Assembly: GCA_022690815.1 (NCBI GenBank)
Contig: JALCZJ010000022.1
Coordinates: 1-46,043 of the forward strand
DNA from: Ferrimicrobium sp.
GTDB lineage: Bacteria > Actinomycetota > Acidimicrobiia > Acidimicrobiales > Acidimicrobiaceae
DNA: 46,043 nt
Direction of reading: 5' to 3'
Shown: positions 24,927 through 33,460 of the stretch, piece by piece
Numbering within the stretch: position 1 is the first letter of the stretch
Layout of the letters: every line of letters begins with the position of its first letter
Notes under the pieces: model-generated
What the model saw: only the letters and a program-made list of their open reading frames with translations
The model's database searches: none
Told to the model about the DNA's origin: nothing
Program-made: the position numbers and the translations under genes

Positions 24927-26152
24927 CGGCCCAGCTCAATCAGCTCTCGATACTGTTTGACCGTCTCGGCCGCCGTCTGTCGCCAGGAAAAGCGAGCGAT
25001 CGCTCGTTCTCTCGCGTAGTTGGCGCGCTCATATGCACTGTCACCAGCAGCGAACACCGCTTCGATCGCCTCGGCCAACCCACGAGCCGAGCCTGGCGCC
25101 GTCATCGAAGCTGCATCGCCAACCACCTCGGGCAGCGCTCCCCCGCGCGAGGCGACCAAGGGGACTGCACAGGCCATCGCCTCCACCGCCGGCAGCGAGA
25201 ACCCCTCGTACAACGACGGAACGACCGCCACGCTCGCCCTCGCATAGATCGCGACCATCTCCTCGCGTGAAAGCGCACCGGTCACCATCACCCGATCGCT
25301 AAGACCAAAACGCTCCAGCAGGAGCGGTAATTCGGCCGAGTTCTGATGCGGGCCCATGATGATCAACCGCGCCTTGGGCAACAAACTGATCGCTTCGATG
25401 AGATACCGCAATCCCTTCAACGGCACGTCTGCACTCGCTGTCGTGCATACGAGCCCCGGCTCGCGTTGGATCTGTGGACGTGGAGCGTAGAGTTCAGTGT
25501 CGACGCCAATCGGTATGATCGCGATTTTACGTCGATCGATACCTAGCTCCCGTGCAAGATCTCCTGCTGATGAGGTCGAGACCGTGACGATCCGATCAAG
25601 CTGGCGAGCGACGACGACCTGCATCGGGATGAAACTGTAAAAGCGCCTGAGCCCCAGCTTCGCCTTCCAGGACGGCGCCGCCTCCAGCGCCAGGCGTCGA
25701 TCGACGCTGATCGGATGATGGATGGATGCCAATACGGGGGTTCCCTGTTGAGCGAGCTTGGTAAGTGTCCAGTTGAGCGACTGATTATCGTGGATAACAT
25801 CGAAATCCTCTTGAAGCTCGCGTACGTGTCGACCAAGCCGCCTGCCAAAGCCCTTCGGATCGGGAAAGGCACCAACGCTCATGAGGCCAACCTCGTAGAG
25901 ATCGTCCAAAGAGTGGTACTCGCTGCGCTTAGGAATCCGGAACGGATCGGGCTCGCGCAACAAGTTGAGTCCCTCAACCTTACGCAACACGACCGCAGGG
26001 TCGAGCTCGGGATAGGGCGGGCCAGAGAATACCTCGACATGATGGCCCAACCGAGCAAGTTCTCGCGTCAGGAACGCGGTGTACACACCTTGCCCGCCTG
26101 AATGCGGGTTGCCGCGGTACAGCGTGACAGCGATCCTCAGGCTGTCACCCAT
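24923..26152 (-). CDS. Glycosyltransferase family 4
   Basis: A 409-aa GT-B retaining glycosyltransferase. The N-terminal donor/acceptor domain has RIAVTLYRGNPHSGGQGVY; the C-terminal domain has IPIGVDTELY, the VTGAL loop and the EX7E-type motif PSLYEGFSLPAVEAMA. It likely adds a hexose or similar sugar to a lipid or glycan at the inner face of the membrane. Sugar and acceptor are unknown. It is the first gene of the GT4-methyltransferase-toroid operon. Its ATG has no strong Shine-Dalgarno. Confidence 0.9.
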   Translation of the reverse strand: MGDSLRIAVTLYRGNPHSGGQGVYTAFLTRELARLGHHVEVFSGPPYPELDPAVVLRKVEGLNLLREPDPFRIPKRSEYHSLDDLYEVGLMSVGAFPDPKGFGRRLGRHVRELQEDFDVIHDNQSLNWTLTKLAQQGTPVLASIHHPISVDRRLALEAAPSWKAKLGLRRFYSFIPMQVVVARQLDRIVTVSTSSAGDLARELGIDRRKIAIIPIGVDTELYAPRPQIQREPGLVCTTASADVPLKGLRYLIEAISLLPKARLIIMGPHQNSAELPLLLERFGLSDRVMVTGALSREEMVAIYARASVAVVPSLYEGFSLPAVEAMACAVPLVASRGGALPEVVGDAASMTAPGSARGLAEAIEAVFAAGDSAYERANYARERAIARFSWRQTAAETVKQYRELIELGR

Positions 26153-26257
26153 TCGCCACGGCGGCTGTCTGGCTTACTACTGTCACAGCGCCTAGCTTAC
26201 CGTTTGCGGGCCCGCCTGGTATGTCAGCGCACCCTCACTAACTTCGCGTGCACGTGC

Positions 26258-26263
26258 TACACT
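26258..26263 (+). promoter_or_regulatory. -10 box (TACACT) before the MgtE-N/CBS gene
   Basis: TACACT ends 10 bases before ATG 26274, with no Shine-Dalgarno between. This predicts a leader of about 4 nt. Confidence 0.45.
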
Positions 26264-26273
26264 TATCCATCTA

Positions 26274-27521
26274 ATGGAGCAACTCCTATGGTTTACCGAG
26301 CTCGTCCGCAACCCTGTGTTCGTCCAAGGCTCAGAACTCGGCAAAATCGAGGACGCGGTCATCCGCCTCGAAGAGGCCGCCTACCCCGTCCTCACTGGGT
26401 TCCTGGTCGTGGTCAACGACACTTCAATTTTTGTCTCCAGCGACAAACTGAGCGCCCTCTCCGATGAGTCCATCGCAACCGACCAGGCCCTTGGCGAGTT
26501 CGCCCCGTTTGAGCGTCGTCCCGGAGAGATCCTGATCGAACGAGATCTGCTCGATCACCACTTGATTTGGGCGAAATCCAAGCTCCGACCACGATTGGTC
26601 AATGCCAAGGATGTTGGTTTTTACCAGGATGGCAGGGACTGGAAAGCCGTATCCATCGACGTTGCGACCGCGCATCGAAGTCGATGGCTCAAGACCAAGC
26701 GAACCTCGAGTGGCCACTCACAAGTCGACTGGCTTGACCTTGTACCGCTCGTCGGTCACGTCCCGAGCGCACGCAAACGTCTTGAACTTCGTAGCATCCG
26801 CAAGCTCCATCCGGCCCAACTCGCCGATCTCCTCGAAGAGGCCTCTGAGGTCGAGGGAGAGGAGATCCTGGGCGCACTCCAGGCCGATCCCGAGTTCGAG
26901 GCAGACGTGGTTGAAGAGCTTGTCCCGGCCCGACAGCGCGACGCAATTCGTCACCGAACCGACGCTGAGGTCGGTGAGCTCCTGAGCGAGATGGAGCCAG
27001 ACGATGCCGTCGACCTCCTCCTGAGCCTCGACCAAGAGCGCCGTGAGCCGGTCTTGGCTGCCGTTCCGAGCCCCGCACGCGAGTCCATCAATCGGCTTCT
27101 CAGCTATCACCCCGAGTCAGCTGGTGGTCTCATGACCACTGATATCGTGGCGCTCTCCCCGGAGTCCACCATTGGCCAAGCCTGTGTCAGTCTTCGTACT
27201 CGCGAATCACTGCCACATAACCTGTGGTCCATCTTTCTCACCGATCCCGACGGGCACCTGGTTGGACAGATCTCGATCTCTAAGCTGATCAGCGCTGATG
27301 CAGACGACACCTTGGCGATCCATGCAATCAACGAACCCCCAATTGTTCGACCAGACTCCGACTTAAGTGAGGTCGCGGTCATCATGGCTGACTACAACCT
27401 TGCGGCGTTAGCGGTCATCGACGAAGCCGGGGTCCTGCTCGGCGCGGTGACAGTCGATGATGTTCTGCCACGCACCATCACTCCAAGCTGGCGCAGACGA
27501 CAAGAGGCATTGTCTGAGTAG
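26274..27521 (+). CDS. Soluble MgtE N-domain plus CBS-pair protein
   Basis: A 415-aa protein with no membrane helices. The first ~150 residues contain two PRC-barrel-like segments (GSELGKIEDAVIRLEE and LVNAKDVGFYQDGRDW). Residues ~165-285 match the MgtE N superhelical domain with LHPAQLADLLEEAS and EMEPDDAVDLLLSL. A CBS pair follows from SAGGLMTTDIVALSP to AVTVDDVLPR. In true MgtE these domains sense Mg2+ and gate the channel; here the channel is missing. The next gene, convergent, is an NRAMP-type transporter, which makes a metal-sensing partner role plausible. Confidence 0.88.
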   Translation: MEQLLWFTELVRNPVFVQGSELGKIEDAVIRLEEAAYPVLTGFLVVVNDTSIFVSSDKLSALSDESIATDQALGEFAPFERRPGEILIERDLLDHHLIWAKSKLRPRLVNAKDVGFYQDGRDWKAVSIDVATAHRSRWLKTKRTSSGHSQVDWLDLVPLVGHVPSARKRLELRSIRKLHPAQLADLLEEASEVEGEEILGALQADPEFEADVVEELVPARQRDAIRHRTDAEVGELLSEMEPDDAVDLLLSLDQERREPVLAAVPSPARESINRLLSYHPESAGGLMTTDIVALSPESTIGQACVSLRTRESLPHNLWSIFLTDPDGHLVGQISISKLISADADDTLAIHAINEPPIVRPDSDLSEVAVIMADYNLAALAVIDEAGVLLGAVTVDDVLPRTITPSWRRRQEALSE

Positions 27522-27630
27522 CGATACTCGGACAGCCCATCTGCCCCCGATCATCCGCAGACGAGCGGCGTATCCACAAGGGTCCGTTCAACCCTTGTGC
27601 GACATGAGCATCTTTTCGCCATGTTGAGTT

Positions 27631-27662
27631 GTCCATGTTTTTGGGTGTCCATGTTTTTAGGT
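27631..27662. repeat. 16-bp tandem duplication
   Basis: GTCCATGTTTTTGGGT (27631-27646) is followed by GTCCATGTTTTTAGGT (27647-27662), one mismatch. It lies in the 234-base gap between the two convergent metal genes. Confidence 0.85.
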
Positions 27663-27755
27663 GTACGATCGCGCTACCGTACAGTCCAGGCATGACAACG
27701 CCCTGGATGGTTGAGTCCTTCGCGGACAACCCTCGTCTCGGTCTCCGGTTGACGA

Positions 27756-29345
27756 TCAGCCCGAACCCAATCGGACAAAACTGACAACCATCAGCACCAC
27801 CGCAATGATGAGGTAAATACGGACGAACCCCAAGATCACCGAGCGCCCACGAGACTGCTTGGGGCGATGGAGTAGGGCTGATGCCGGCATCGACCAACTC
27901 ACGCGCTTGACCTTGTCGATCACCACGATTTCACGCACCTTGAACTGATAGATCGCGACGCCAACCGTCACCAATACGACGGGGATAAAAGTGCCCACCA
28001 GGAGCCCAGTGACGGGAACACTTGGGAAGACCGTCACTACGGTAAGAATGAGCGACAGCTGCAACAACAGTGAGACGATGAAGGTCGCAAGCACATTGAG
28101 CCAGGGTGGATTCACCCAGGGGCCCATGATTTCGTGGTCATTGCAAAGCAGGAGGAGGAACAACAGCGCGCTTGGGAGTAGTACACCAGCCAGAACCTGG
28201 ACGGCAAGGTTGACAAGACTGAGCGGCAGCGAAGGTATCAACACAACACCGGCCGAGATCGCGACCAGAACGACATACGAGGCATAGAACCCTTTGGCCT
28301 CACGTACCGGCGTGTTGAGTGATTGGTCAACACCGAAGAGATCGCCAAGCGCGTACGAGGTCGAGAGGGTCACTGTAGCTGCCCCGATCAACGACGCCTC
28401 AAGCAAGATGATCGCGAAGATAACCCCTTCGATCGAGCCAAGGTGGCTGGCAAATCCAGAGGCAAGCCGTCCGGCATTTTGGAAAGCTCCCACCTTGAAG
28501 CCAACAAACACGGCAGCAGCTGCAATCATGACCAAGGCACCTGCAACGTTGGTGACGATGGAACCAACAAAGGTGTCGGCACGCTCGTACTTGATCCATC
28601 GAGGAGTAATACGCTTATCTACCACGTTGGATTGCTGGAAAAAAAGCTGCCAGGGGGCGATTGTTGTCCCAACGATCCCAATGATGAAGATAGTGGCGGT
28701 CGAGGTCACGCCGCCTCTGACACCCGGGATCAAGAGCCCATGGAGCACGTTACCAGCGTGCCAGGGGCTCAAGAGCACGAGTGGGATCACCAAAAGGCTG
28801 ACAAGGACGAGGATGAGCATGAAACGCTCCCAGCGCTCAAACCGACCGCTGGCGACCGCACCGACGAGCACCAGACCCATCACGGTCACGGCGATCGCCG
28901 GCGGAACACCAAAGTAGCCGAGGGCATAACGCACGCCGATGAACTCGGTGATGAGGGTCAATAAATTGAGAGCGAACAGATCGACGACCGAAAACACCGC
29001 CCAGAAACGACCGAAGCGTTCCTTTAGCAGGCGTCCGTGGCCTACCCCAGTGACGGCACCCAGGCGCACTACCATCTCCTGGGATACGGCTAGCACAATA
29101 ACCAAAACCGGCATGAGCCACAGCAACGTGTAGCCATATGCCTGGCCCGCCTGGGCGTAGGTCGTGATGCCGCCGGCATCGTTGTCCCCCACCATCACGA
29201 TGATGCCGGGACCGATGACGGCGAGAAGAGCGAGAAGCTTCCGCTTCAGCGAGGGCGAGGAGCGAAGCTCATCGAAGGTGATTTTGCCAAGGCCACCGCG
29301 GATAGTTGACTCTTGGCTTTCGACGCTTGGGTCAAGGTTTTGCAC
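27756..29345 (-). CDS. NRAMP/SLC11-family divalent metal transporter with atypical metal-site motifs
   Basis: A 529-aa membrane protein with about 11 helices after a ~30-residue cytosolic N terminus. Helix 1 reads GPGIIVMVGDNDAGGI where classical members have the DPGN motif. Helix 6 reads GTTIAPWQLFFQQ where classical Mn/Fe transporters have the MPH motif. Loss of the helix-6 methionine is the feature associated with Mg-capable NRAMP-related transporters, so Mg2+ is a reasonable guess; Mn2+ remains possible. GTG 29345 has AAAGGAGG 8 bases upstream. A 200-base leader with complementary segments precedes it. The convergent neighbour carries Mg-sensor-type domains. Confidence 0.9.
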   Translation of the reverse strand: MQNLDPSVESQESTIRGGLGKITFDELRSSPSLKRKLLALLAVIGPGIIVMVGDNDAGGITTYAQAGQAYGYTLLWLMPVLVIVLAVSQEMVVRLGAVTGVGHGRLLKERFGRFWAVFSVVDLFALNLLTLITEFIGVRYALGYFGVPPAIAVTVMGLVLVGAVASGRFERWERFMLILVLVSLLVIPLVLLSPWHAGNVLHGLLIPGVRGGVTSTATIFIIGIVGTTIAPWQLFFQQSNVVDKRITPRWIKYERADTFVGSIVTNVAGALVMIAAAAVFVGFKVGAFQNAGRLASGFASHLGSIEGVIFAIILLEASLIGAATVTLSTSYALGDLFGVDQSLNTPVREAKGFYASYVVLVAISAGVVLIPSLPLSLVNLAVQVLAGVLLPSALLFLLLLCNDHEIMGPWVNPPWLNVLATFIVSLLLQLSLILTVVTVFPSVPVTGLLVGTFIPVVLVTVGVAIYQFKVREIVVIDKVKRVSWSMPASALLHRPKQSRGRSVILGFVRIYLIIAVVLMVVSFVRLGSG

Positions 29346-29352
29346 AACACAG

Positions 29353-29483
29353 ACCTCCTTTTAGCAGGGGGGGACGCGACTTTGGAGACGAATTGGAGGT
29401 GGTCCGCTTACTTGGGATCCACAAACAACTGAGGGCCGGTACTTGGGGGTTCAGATCGCACCAATACCTCCTCTCCAAAGCGC
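29353..29483 (-). promoter_or_regulatory. Structured leader of the NRAMP-type gene (possible switch)
   Basis: On the minus strand CTTTGGAGA (29480-29472) can pair with TCTCCAAAG (29388-29380), and ATTGG (29465-29461) with CCAAT (29396-29392). The segment ACCTCC (29400-29395) is complementary both to GGAGGT upstream (29471-29466) and to GGAGGT of the ribosome-binding site (29358-29353). These alternative pairings could expose or hide the ribosome site. It does not match the M-box or yybP-ykoY consensus as I know them. Purine-rich chance matches are possible. Confidence 0.35.
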
Positions 29484-29547
29484 CTATCCAAAGCTCCTGC
29501 GCTGGAAGGGCCTGTCGTCACGTTATGCAAGCATTCTGTGAGACACA

Positions 29548-30282
29548 CTAGTCGCGATGCTTTGTCTCCCCTGCGGTCAACGGTTTGGCACCAACCACAA
29601 CCCCTGCCTCGGCCACCACGGTGCGCACCTGCACATCAGCAAACCCAGCGGCCCTCAACACCTCAACCCAGCGCTCCTTCGATATCGGCTTCTCCTGAAT
29701 ACGCAGCAGATACCGCACACCATTCTTCGCGATGCGCCAATAGCCGCCAATCCCTTTGGCCGCAAGCAGTTTGACCTTGTCCGCAATCACCTGCCTGTCT
29801 TGGGCTGTACCACCACGGCCAAACATCATGTCGCCAATGACGAGACGGCCACCAGGTCGCAGCCAGCTATAGCAGAGCTCCACTACCCTTACCTTGGCGT
29901 CGTCATTGAGATGATGGAAGACGTAGTTGGAGACGATCAGATCAACCGATCCGGGCTCGAGATCAAGGTGTTCCAAGGGGGCAACACGCCCCACAAGATT
30001 GACCACACCCTCCTCTCGTGCCCTGGCAAGCAAGCGCTCTACCATCCGCTCGGAGATATCGACACCGGTCAGCGAGGCTACCAAGGGCGCAAGCCCCAAG
30101 CCGACCTGACCAGAGCCACAGCCCAAATCGAGTGCAAGCATCGATGGGTGAGGAGACGCCTCCTCAATCACCGCAGCGATTACCTTGGCAAGGTTGGGTG
30201 ATGCCTCGTGCTCCCAGGACTCCACCCGGCGTTGCCAGACGAAATGCTGAACCCAAACCGTGAGATCTTCAAAGACACTCAT
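29548..30282 (-). CDS. Class I SAM-dependent methyltransferase
   Basis: A 244-aa methyltransferase with motif I ALDLGCGSGQVGLGLAP near residues 50-66, VDISERMV, DLIVSNYVFHHLND and RPGGRLVIGDMMFG. The post-motif helix and AAGFADVQV are those of UbiE-like enzymes. The substrate is unknown. ATG 30282 overlaps the stop of a 55-codon ORF by ATGA. The NRAMP-type gene begins about 200 bases downstream on the same strand. Confidence 0.9.
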   Translation of the reverse strand: MSVFEDLTVWVQHFVWQRRVESWEHEASPNLAKVIAAVIEEASPHPSMLALDLGCGSGQVGLGLAPLVASLTGVDISERMVERLLARAREEGVVNLVGRVAPLEHLDLEPGSVDLIVSNYVFHHLNDDAKVRVVELCYSWLRPGGRLVIGDMMFGRGGTAQDRQVIADKVKLLAAKGIGGYWRIAKNGVRYLLRIQEKPISKERWVEVLRAAGFADVQVRTVVAEAGVVVGAKPLTAGETKHRD

Positions 30283-30446
30283 AGTACGGCCAGTCTACGG
30301 ATCTCGAGGTGCTCAGTGACCGCCCGGCCAGCAACGAGTTCAGGACCTGCGCCGACGGATGCCAATGAGCGAACAACTCGTCCCTGCGTACTCGCAACCC
30401 ATGCCTCATCGAGCGAGCAGAGAGTCACGATATCCAAGAGGGACAT
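30279..30446 (-). CDS. Possible 55-aa small protein coupled to the methyltransferase
   Basis: The ORF starts ATG at 30446, directly after an in-frame TAA, and its TGA overlaps the methyltransferase ATG. It reads MSLLDIVTLCSLDEAW at the start and HLEIRRLAVL at the end, with no membrane segment. I do not recognise a family. The codon pattern looks like real coding sequence (Leu, Val, Ala, Arg spread) and the overlap mimics other operon junctions here. No Shine-Dalgarno is visible; a TATAAA lies right at the start codon. It may equally be a chance frame in the methyltransferase leader. Confidence 0.45.
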   Translation of the reverse strand: MSLLDIVTLCSLDEAWVASTQGRVVRSLASVGAGPELVAGRAVTEHLEIRRLAVL

Positions 30447-30664
30447 TTATACAAGGGCGGCGTAAGAAAGTTTCGGAAGACAATTTCCATCGCCAACACC
30501 ACCAAGGCAAGTGATCTACAGCGCTGCATGAGCGATGCTGTCACATGGCGCACACATCGTCGCACACTGCGACGTTTGGGCACAGTCGGTATGCTAGACC
30601 CAAGGTGCACGCCTGCCTCGGTCGCAGATGCACACTCCACGATGAAGGCGAGGGAAGCAGAGCT

Positions 30665-31321
30665 ATGTGTGCACGATTCGAACAGGCGCTCGGTCCAAGG
30701 GAGTGCCAACTGCTCGGGGCCCAACTCGGCATCACGCTGGCTCCACCCCCATCTCCTGGGGGAACTATTCGCCCGACCGACGAGGCCCTGATCGTCACAT
30801 CGGCGCTAATCATGGGGGCCACTTTTGGGTTGTATCGGCCACAGCAGCGACTGCTGATCAATGCCCGATCGGAGACGATCAGCGAACGCCCAACCTTTCG
30901 CCGACTACTCGATCGGGGCCGCATATTGATTCCGATGAATGCATTCTACGAATCGGGGCCAACCGGCTCGTTCATCTTCCGCGAAGCTGCAACTGAGTCA
31001 TCTCTCCTGGCAGCCGGACTCCTCGACGTTGTGAGCCGATCGTTCGTCATCCTCACACAGGATGCCAACGACGACGTCGCTGAGGTTCATGGGCGCATGC
31101 CCATGCTCTTGACCACCAACACCGCACGATTATGGCTCGCCGAGGGGACGCTCAGCCACGACACCATCAGGCTGGATGGTCAACCCGAAGTCAAGGCACG
31201 CACCAAAGCCAGAAATGACGTAGACACTCTTGCGCCTGGCTCTGGCTCTGGACGGCGGCGAACTACGAGCGACCGGCTTGGTGAACCTCATCCTCGGTTT
31301 GAGCAAGGAAGGCTCGAATAG
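30665..31321 (+). CDS. SOS response-associated peptidase, YedK/HMCES family
   Basis: This 218-aa protein crosslinks to abasic sites in single-stranded DNA through its N-terminal cysteine. The start ATG 30665 makes Cys residue 2 (MCARFEQ), which the chemistry requires. NARSETI supplies the conserved Asn, AFYE the Glu and VHGRMPMLL the His. A TATGCT box at 30590-30595 may be its promoter. The C terminus overlaps the end of dxs on the other strand by 59 bases; the last ~17 residues look unlike the family and may be read-through. Confidence 0.9.
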   Translation: MCARFEQALGPRECQLLGAQLGITLAPPPSPGGTIRPTDEALIVTSALIMGATFGLYRPQQRLLINARSETISERPTFRRLLDRGRILIPMNAFYESGPTGSFIFREAATESSLLAAGLLDVVSRSFVILTQDANDDVAEVHGRMPMLLTTNTARLWLAEGTLSHDTIRLDGQPEVKARTKARNDVDTLAPGSGSGRRRTTSDRLGEPHPRFEQGRLE

Positions 31322-33167
31322 CCCGAGCGATTCCAAGCCCGTCTAGCCCCAACTCGGTCAAAAGCGCATCGACGTTCCCGTGCGGCAGATATTGCGCAGG
31401 GATGCCAAGATTGGCAAACATGACTCGCGGATTCACCGCATGCACTGCCTGGGCGATAAAAGCTCCAGCACCGCCCTGCACCAGCCCATCCTCTACGGTC
31501 ACAACCCGATCAGCGCTGGCCAACCGTTCGATCATGGCCGGAGGACAAGGTCGAATCACCCGTGGATCGATGACCGTGACATCACGTCCATCGGACTCAA
31601 GAAGATCAGCCGCAAGCAACGCCGGCACCAACATCTTCCCGATGCCAACCACTACCATCGTGCCCGTGCCCTCACGAACTACCCGGGCCTCCATACCAAC
31701 CCCCACACCCCCACGAACGGTTCGAGGGGCGAGGGTCTTGGAAAAACGAAGCGACGACGGGCCCTCGATCGCGATAGCTGTGTTGAGCTGAACACGCAGC
31801 TCCTCGACCGAGGATGGCGCGAATACCGTCATATCCGCTACCGACAACATCTGCACTAAGTCAAGAATCCCATGATGACTCGGACCATCATCGCCGGTCA
31901 CACCAGCCCGGTCCATCACGAACGTCACTGGAAGGCCGTGGAGCCCAACATCGAGATTGATCTGGTCGAACGCTCGCGACATAAAGGTGGAGTAGATGGC
32001 AACCACAGGATGTAGACCAGCCATGGCCATCCCAGCTGCCGCGGTCACGGCATGTTGTTCGGCGATGCCAACATCAAAATAGCGCCCTGGGAACATCTCT
32101 GCGAATGGCAACAGGCCAGTTGGCCCACCCATAGCAGCCGTCAGCACGACCACCGACGGGTTCTCCCGGCCGATGCGCACCAGTTCATTGGAGAAGGTCT
32201 CGGTATAGGAGACTGGCGGGCCACCCTCAACATCTGAGAACACCTGGGGTACCTTGAGATCGTGCAGACACTGCAGCTCGTCGTCCTCAGCCGGTGGATA
32301 GCCCTTGCCCTTCTGCGTGAGCACATGGACGACGATTGGGCCATTCCACTCCCGTGCCCCAGCGAGCGCATACTCGAGTTCCGCAATATCATGTCCGTCA
32401 ATCGGTCCGGTGTAGCGCACTCCAAGGGCTTCAAAGAAGACCCGTGGTTCAATAGCCTCGCGTAAGGCGGAGGTCATGTTCGCAAGAGAACTCACCGCGC
32501 GATTGCCCACCTTTGGCAGCTCGGTGATGACCTGCTTAATACGATTCCTTGCCTGAATGTAGGAGGGGTTCAGTCGAAGCTTGGTAAGCGACGACGAAAG
32601 GCGCGAGATGGTCGGCGCGTATGAGCGACCGTTATCGTTCCAGATAATGATGATCGGCAGTCGGCGGTGCCCGATATTGTTGAGAGCTTCATAGGCCATA
32701 CCCCCCGTCAACGCTCCGTCCCCAACAACCGCCACTACCCTGCGAAGCGGCAGCGCCGAAGGGTCATCGGCTTCGACCTGGAAAGCAGCCGCCATACCAT
32801 AGGCGTAGCTCAGCGCCGTCGATGCATGCGAATTCTCAATCCAGTCGTGTTCAGACTCGGATCGGTTTGGGTATCCGGATATACCGCCGCGACGTCGAAG
32901 GGTATCAAAATCTTTGTTCCGGCCGGTGAGCAGCTTGTGGGGGTAGGTCTGGTGCCCGGTGTCAAAGAGAATCACGTCCCGGGGTGAATCAAAACTTCGA
33001 TGAAGGGCCAGCGTGATCTCCACCAACCCAAGGTTCGATCCGAGATGACCGCCGTTCTTCGACACGGTGCCAACGATTCTTTCGCGAATCTGACCGGCTA
33101 GATCCTCGAGCTCCACGGTGCTAAGGTCAGCGAGGTCGCCAGGACCACTGATGTTCTCTAATTCCAT
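31263..33167 (-). CDS. dxs: 1-deoxy-D-xylulose-5-phosphate synthase (Dxs)
   Basis: The thiamine-diphosphate enzyme that joins pyruvate and glyceraldehyde-3-phosphate in the first step of the MEP pathway. It shows SKNGGHLGSNLG near residues 36-47, DTGHQTYPHK, the ThDP site GDGALTGGMAYEALN, the pyrimidine domain with GIAEQHAVTAAAGMA, and the C-terminal DPRVIRPCPP. ATG 33167 is preferred over the in-frame TTG 33185. The product has 634 aa. It diverges from the lycopene cyclase genes and so opens the isoprenoid/carotenoid region. Confidence 0.97.
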   Translation of the reverse strand: MELENISGPGDLADLSTVELEDLAGQIRERIVGTVSKNGGHLGSNLGLVEITLALHRSFDSPRDVILFDTGHQTYPHKLLTGRNKDFDTLRRRGGISGYPNRSESEHDWIENSHASTALSYAYGMAAAFQVEADDPSALPLRRVVAVVGDGALTGGMAYEALNNIGHRRLPIIIIWNDNGRSYAPTISRLSSSLTKLRLNPSYIQARNRIKQVITELPKVGNRAVSSLANMTSALREAIEPRVFFEALGVRYTGPIDGHDIAELEYALAGAREWNGPIVVHVLTQKGKGYPPAEDDELQCLHDLKVPQVFSDVEGGPPVSYTETFSNELVRIGRENPSVVVLTAAMGGPTGLLPFAEMFPGRYFDVGIAEQHAVTAAAGMAMAGLHPVVAIYSTFMSRAFDQINLDVGLHGLPVTFVMDRAGVTGDDGPSHHGILDLVQMLSVADMTVFAPSSVEELRVQLNTAIAIEGPSSLRFSKTLAPRTVRGGVGVGMEARVVREGTGTMVVVGIGKMLVPALLAADLLESDGRDVTVIDPRVIRPCPPAMIERLASADRVVTVEDGLVQGGAGAFIAQAVHAVNPRVMFANLGIPAQYLPHGNVDALLTELGLDGLGIARAIRAFLAQTEDEVHQAGRS

Positions 33168-33445
33168 ACGCCTAACCGACTCCAACTATCCTGCGACGCT
33201 GCAAAGGACTCCACTGAAATACTACCTGGGTACCCATTGAGTAGCAACAACCAGCGAAACGCCTTCAGGATTCCATCGACTTGACCATCGCACCCTAATT
33301 GGTGCATTGCACACGGCACTCGATCTCGTCTCGCCCTTACGGCTCCGCAGGTGACGCCTCGTGGCCCATGACAAAGGCTTGGCGTCGGTAGCCGTGAAAG
33401 CACAGCTCGGCCACCAGCGTTTAGGGCAACCAACACGGACGCCAT

Positions 33446-33451
33446 TAAGCT
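33446..33451 (+). promoter_or_regulatory. crtYc -10 box (TAAGCT)
   Basis: TAAGCT ends 9 bases before ATG 33461, the same spacing as before bS22 and bL37, and suggests a leaderless crtYc-crtYd transcript. A GGAG lies within the 9-base spacer but too close to an alternative GTG at 33455 to act well. Confidence 0.4.
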
Positions 33452-33460
33452 GGAGTGCGA

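Noticed and set aside
26689-27110. Two minus-strand ORFs opposite the MgtE-N/CBS gene
   Set aside because: They are shadows of a well-supported gene on the plus strand.
29346-29547. M-box or yybP-ykoY riboswitch before the NRAMP-type gene
   Set aside because: The conserved core sequences of both families, as I know them, are absent; only an unassigned structured leader is reported.
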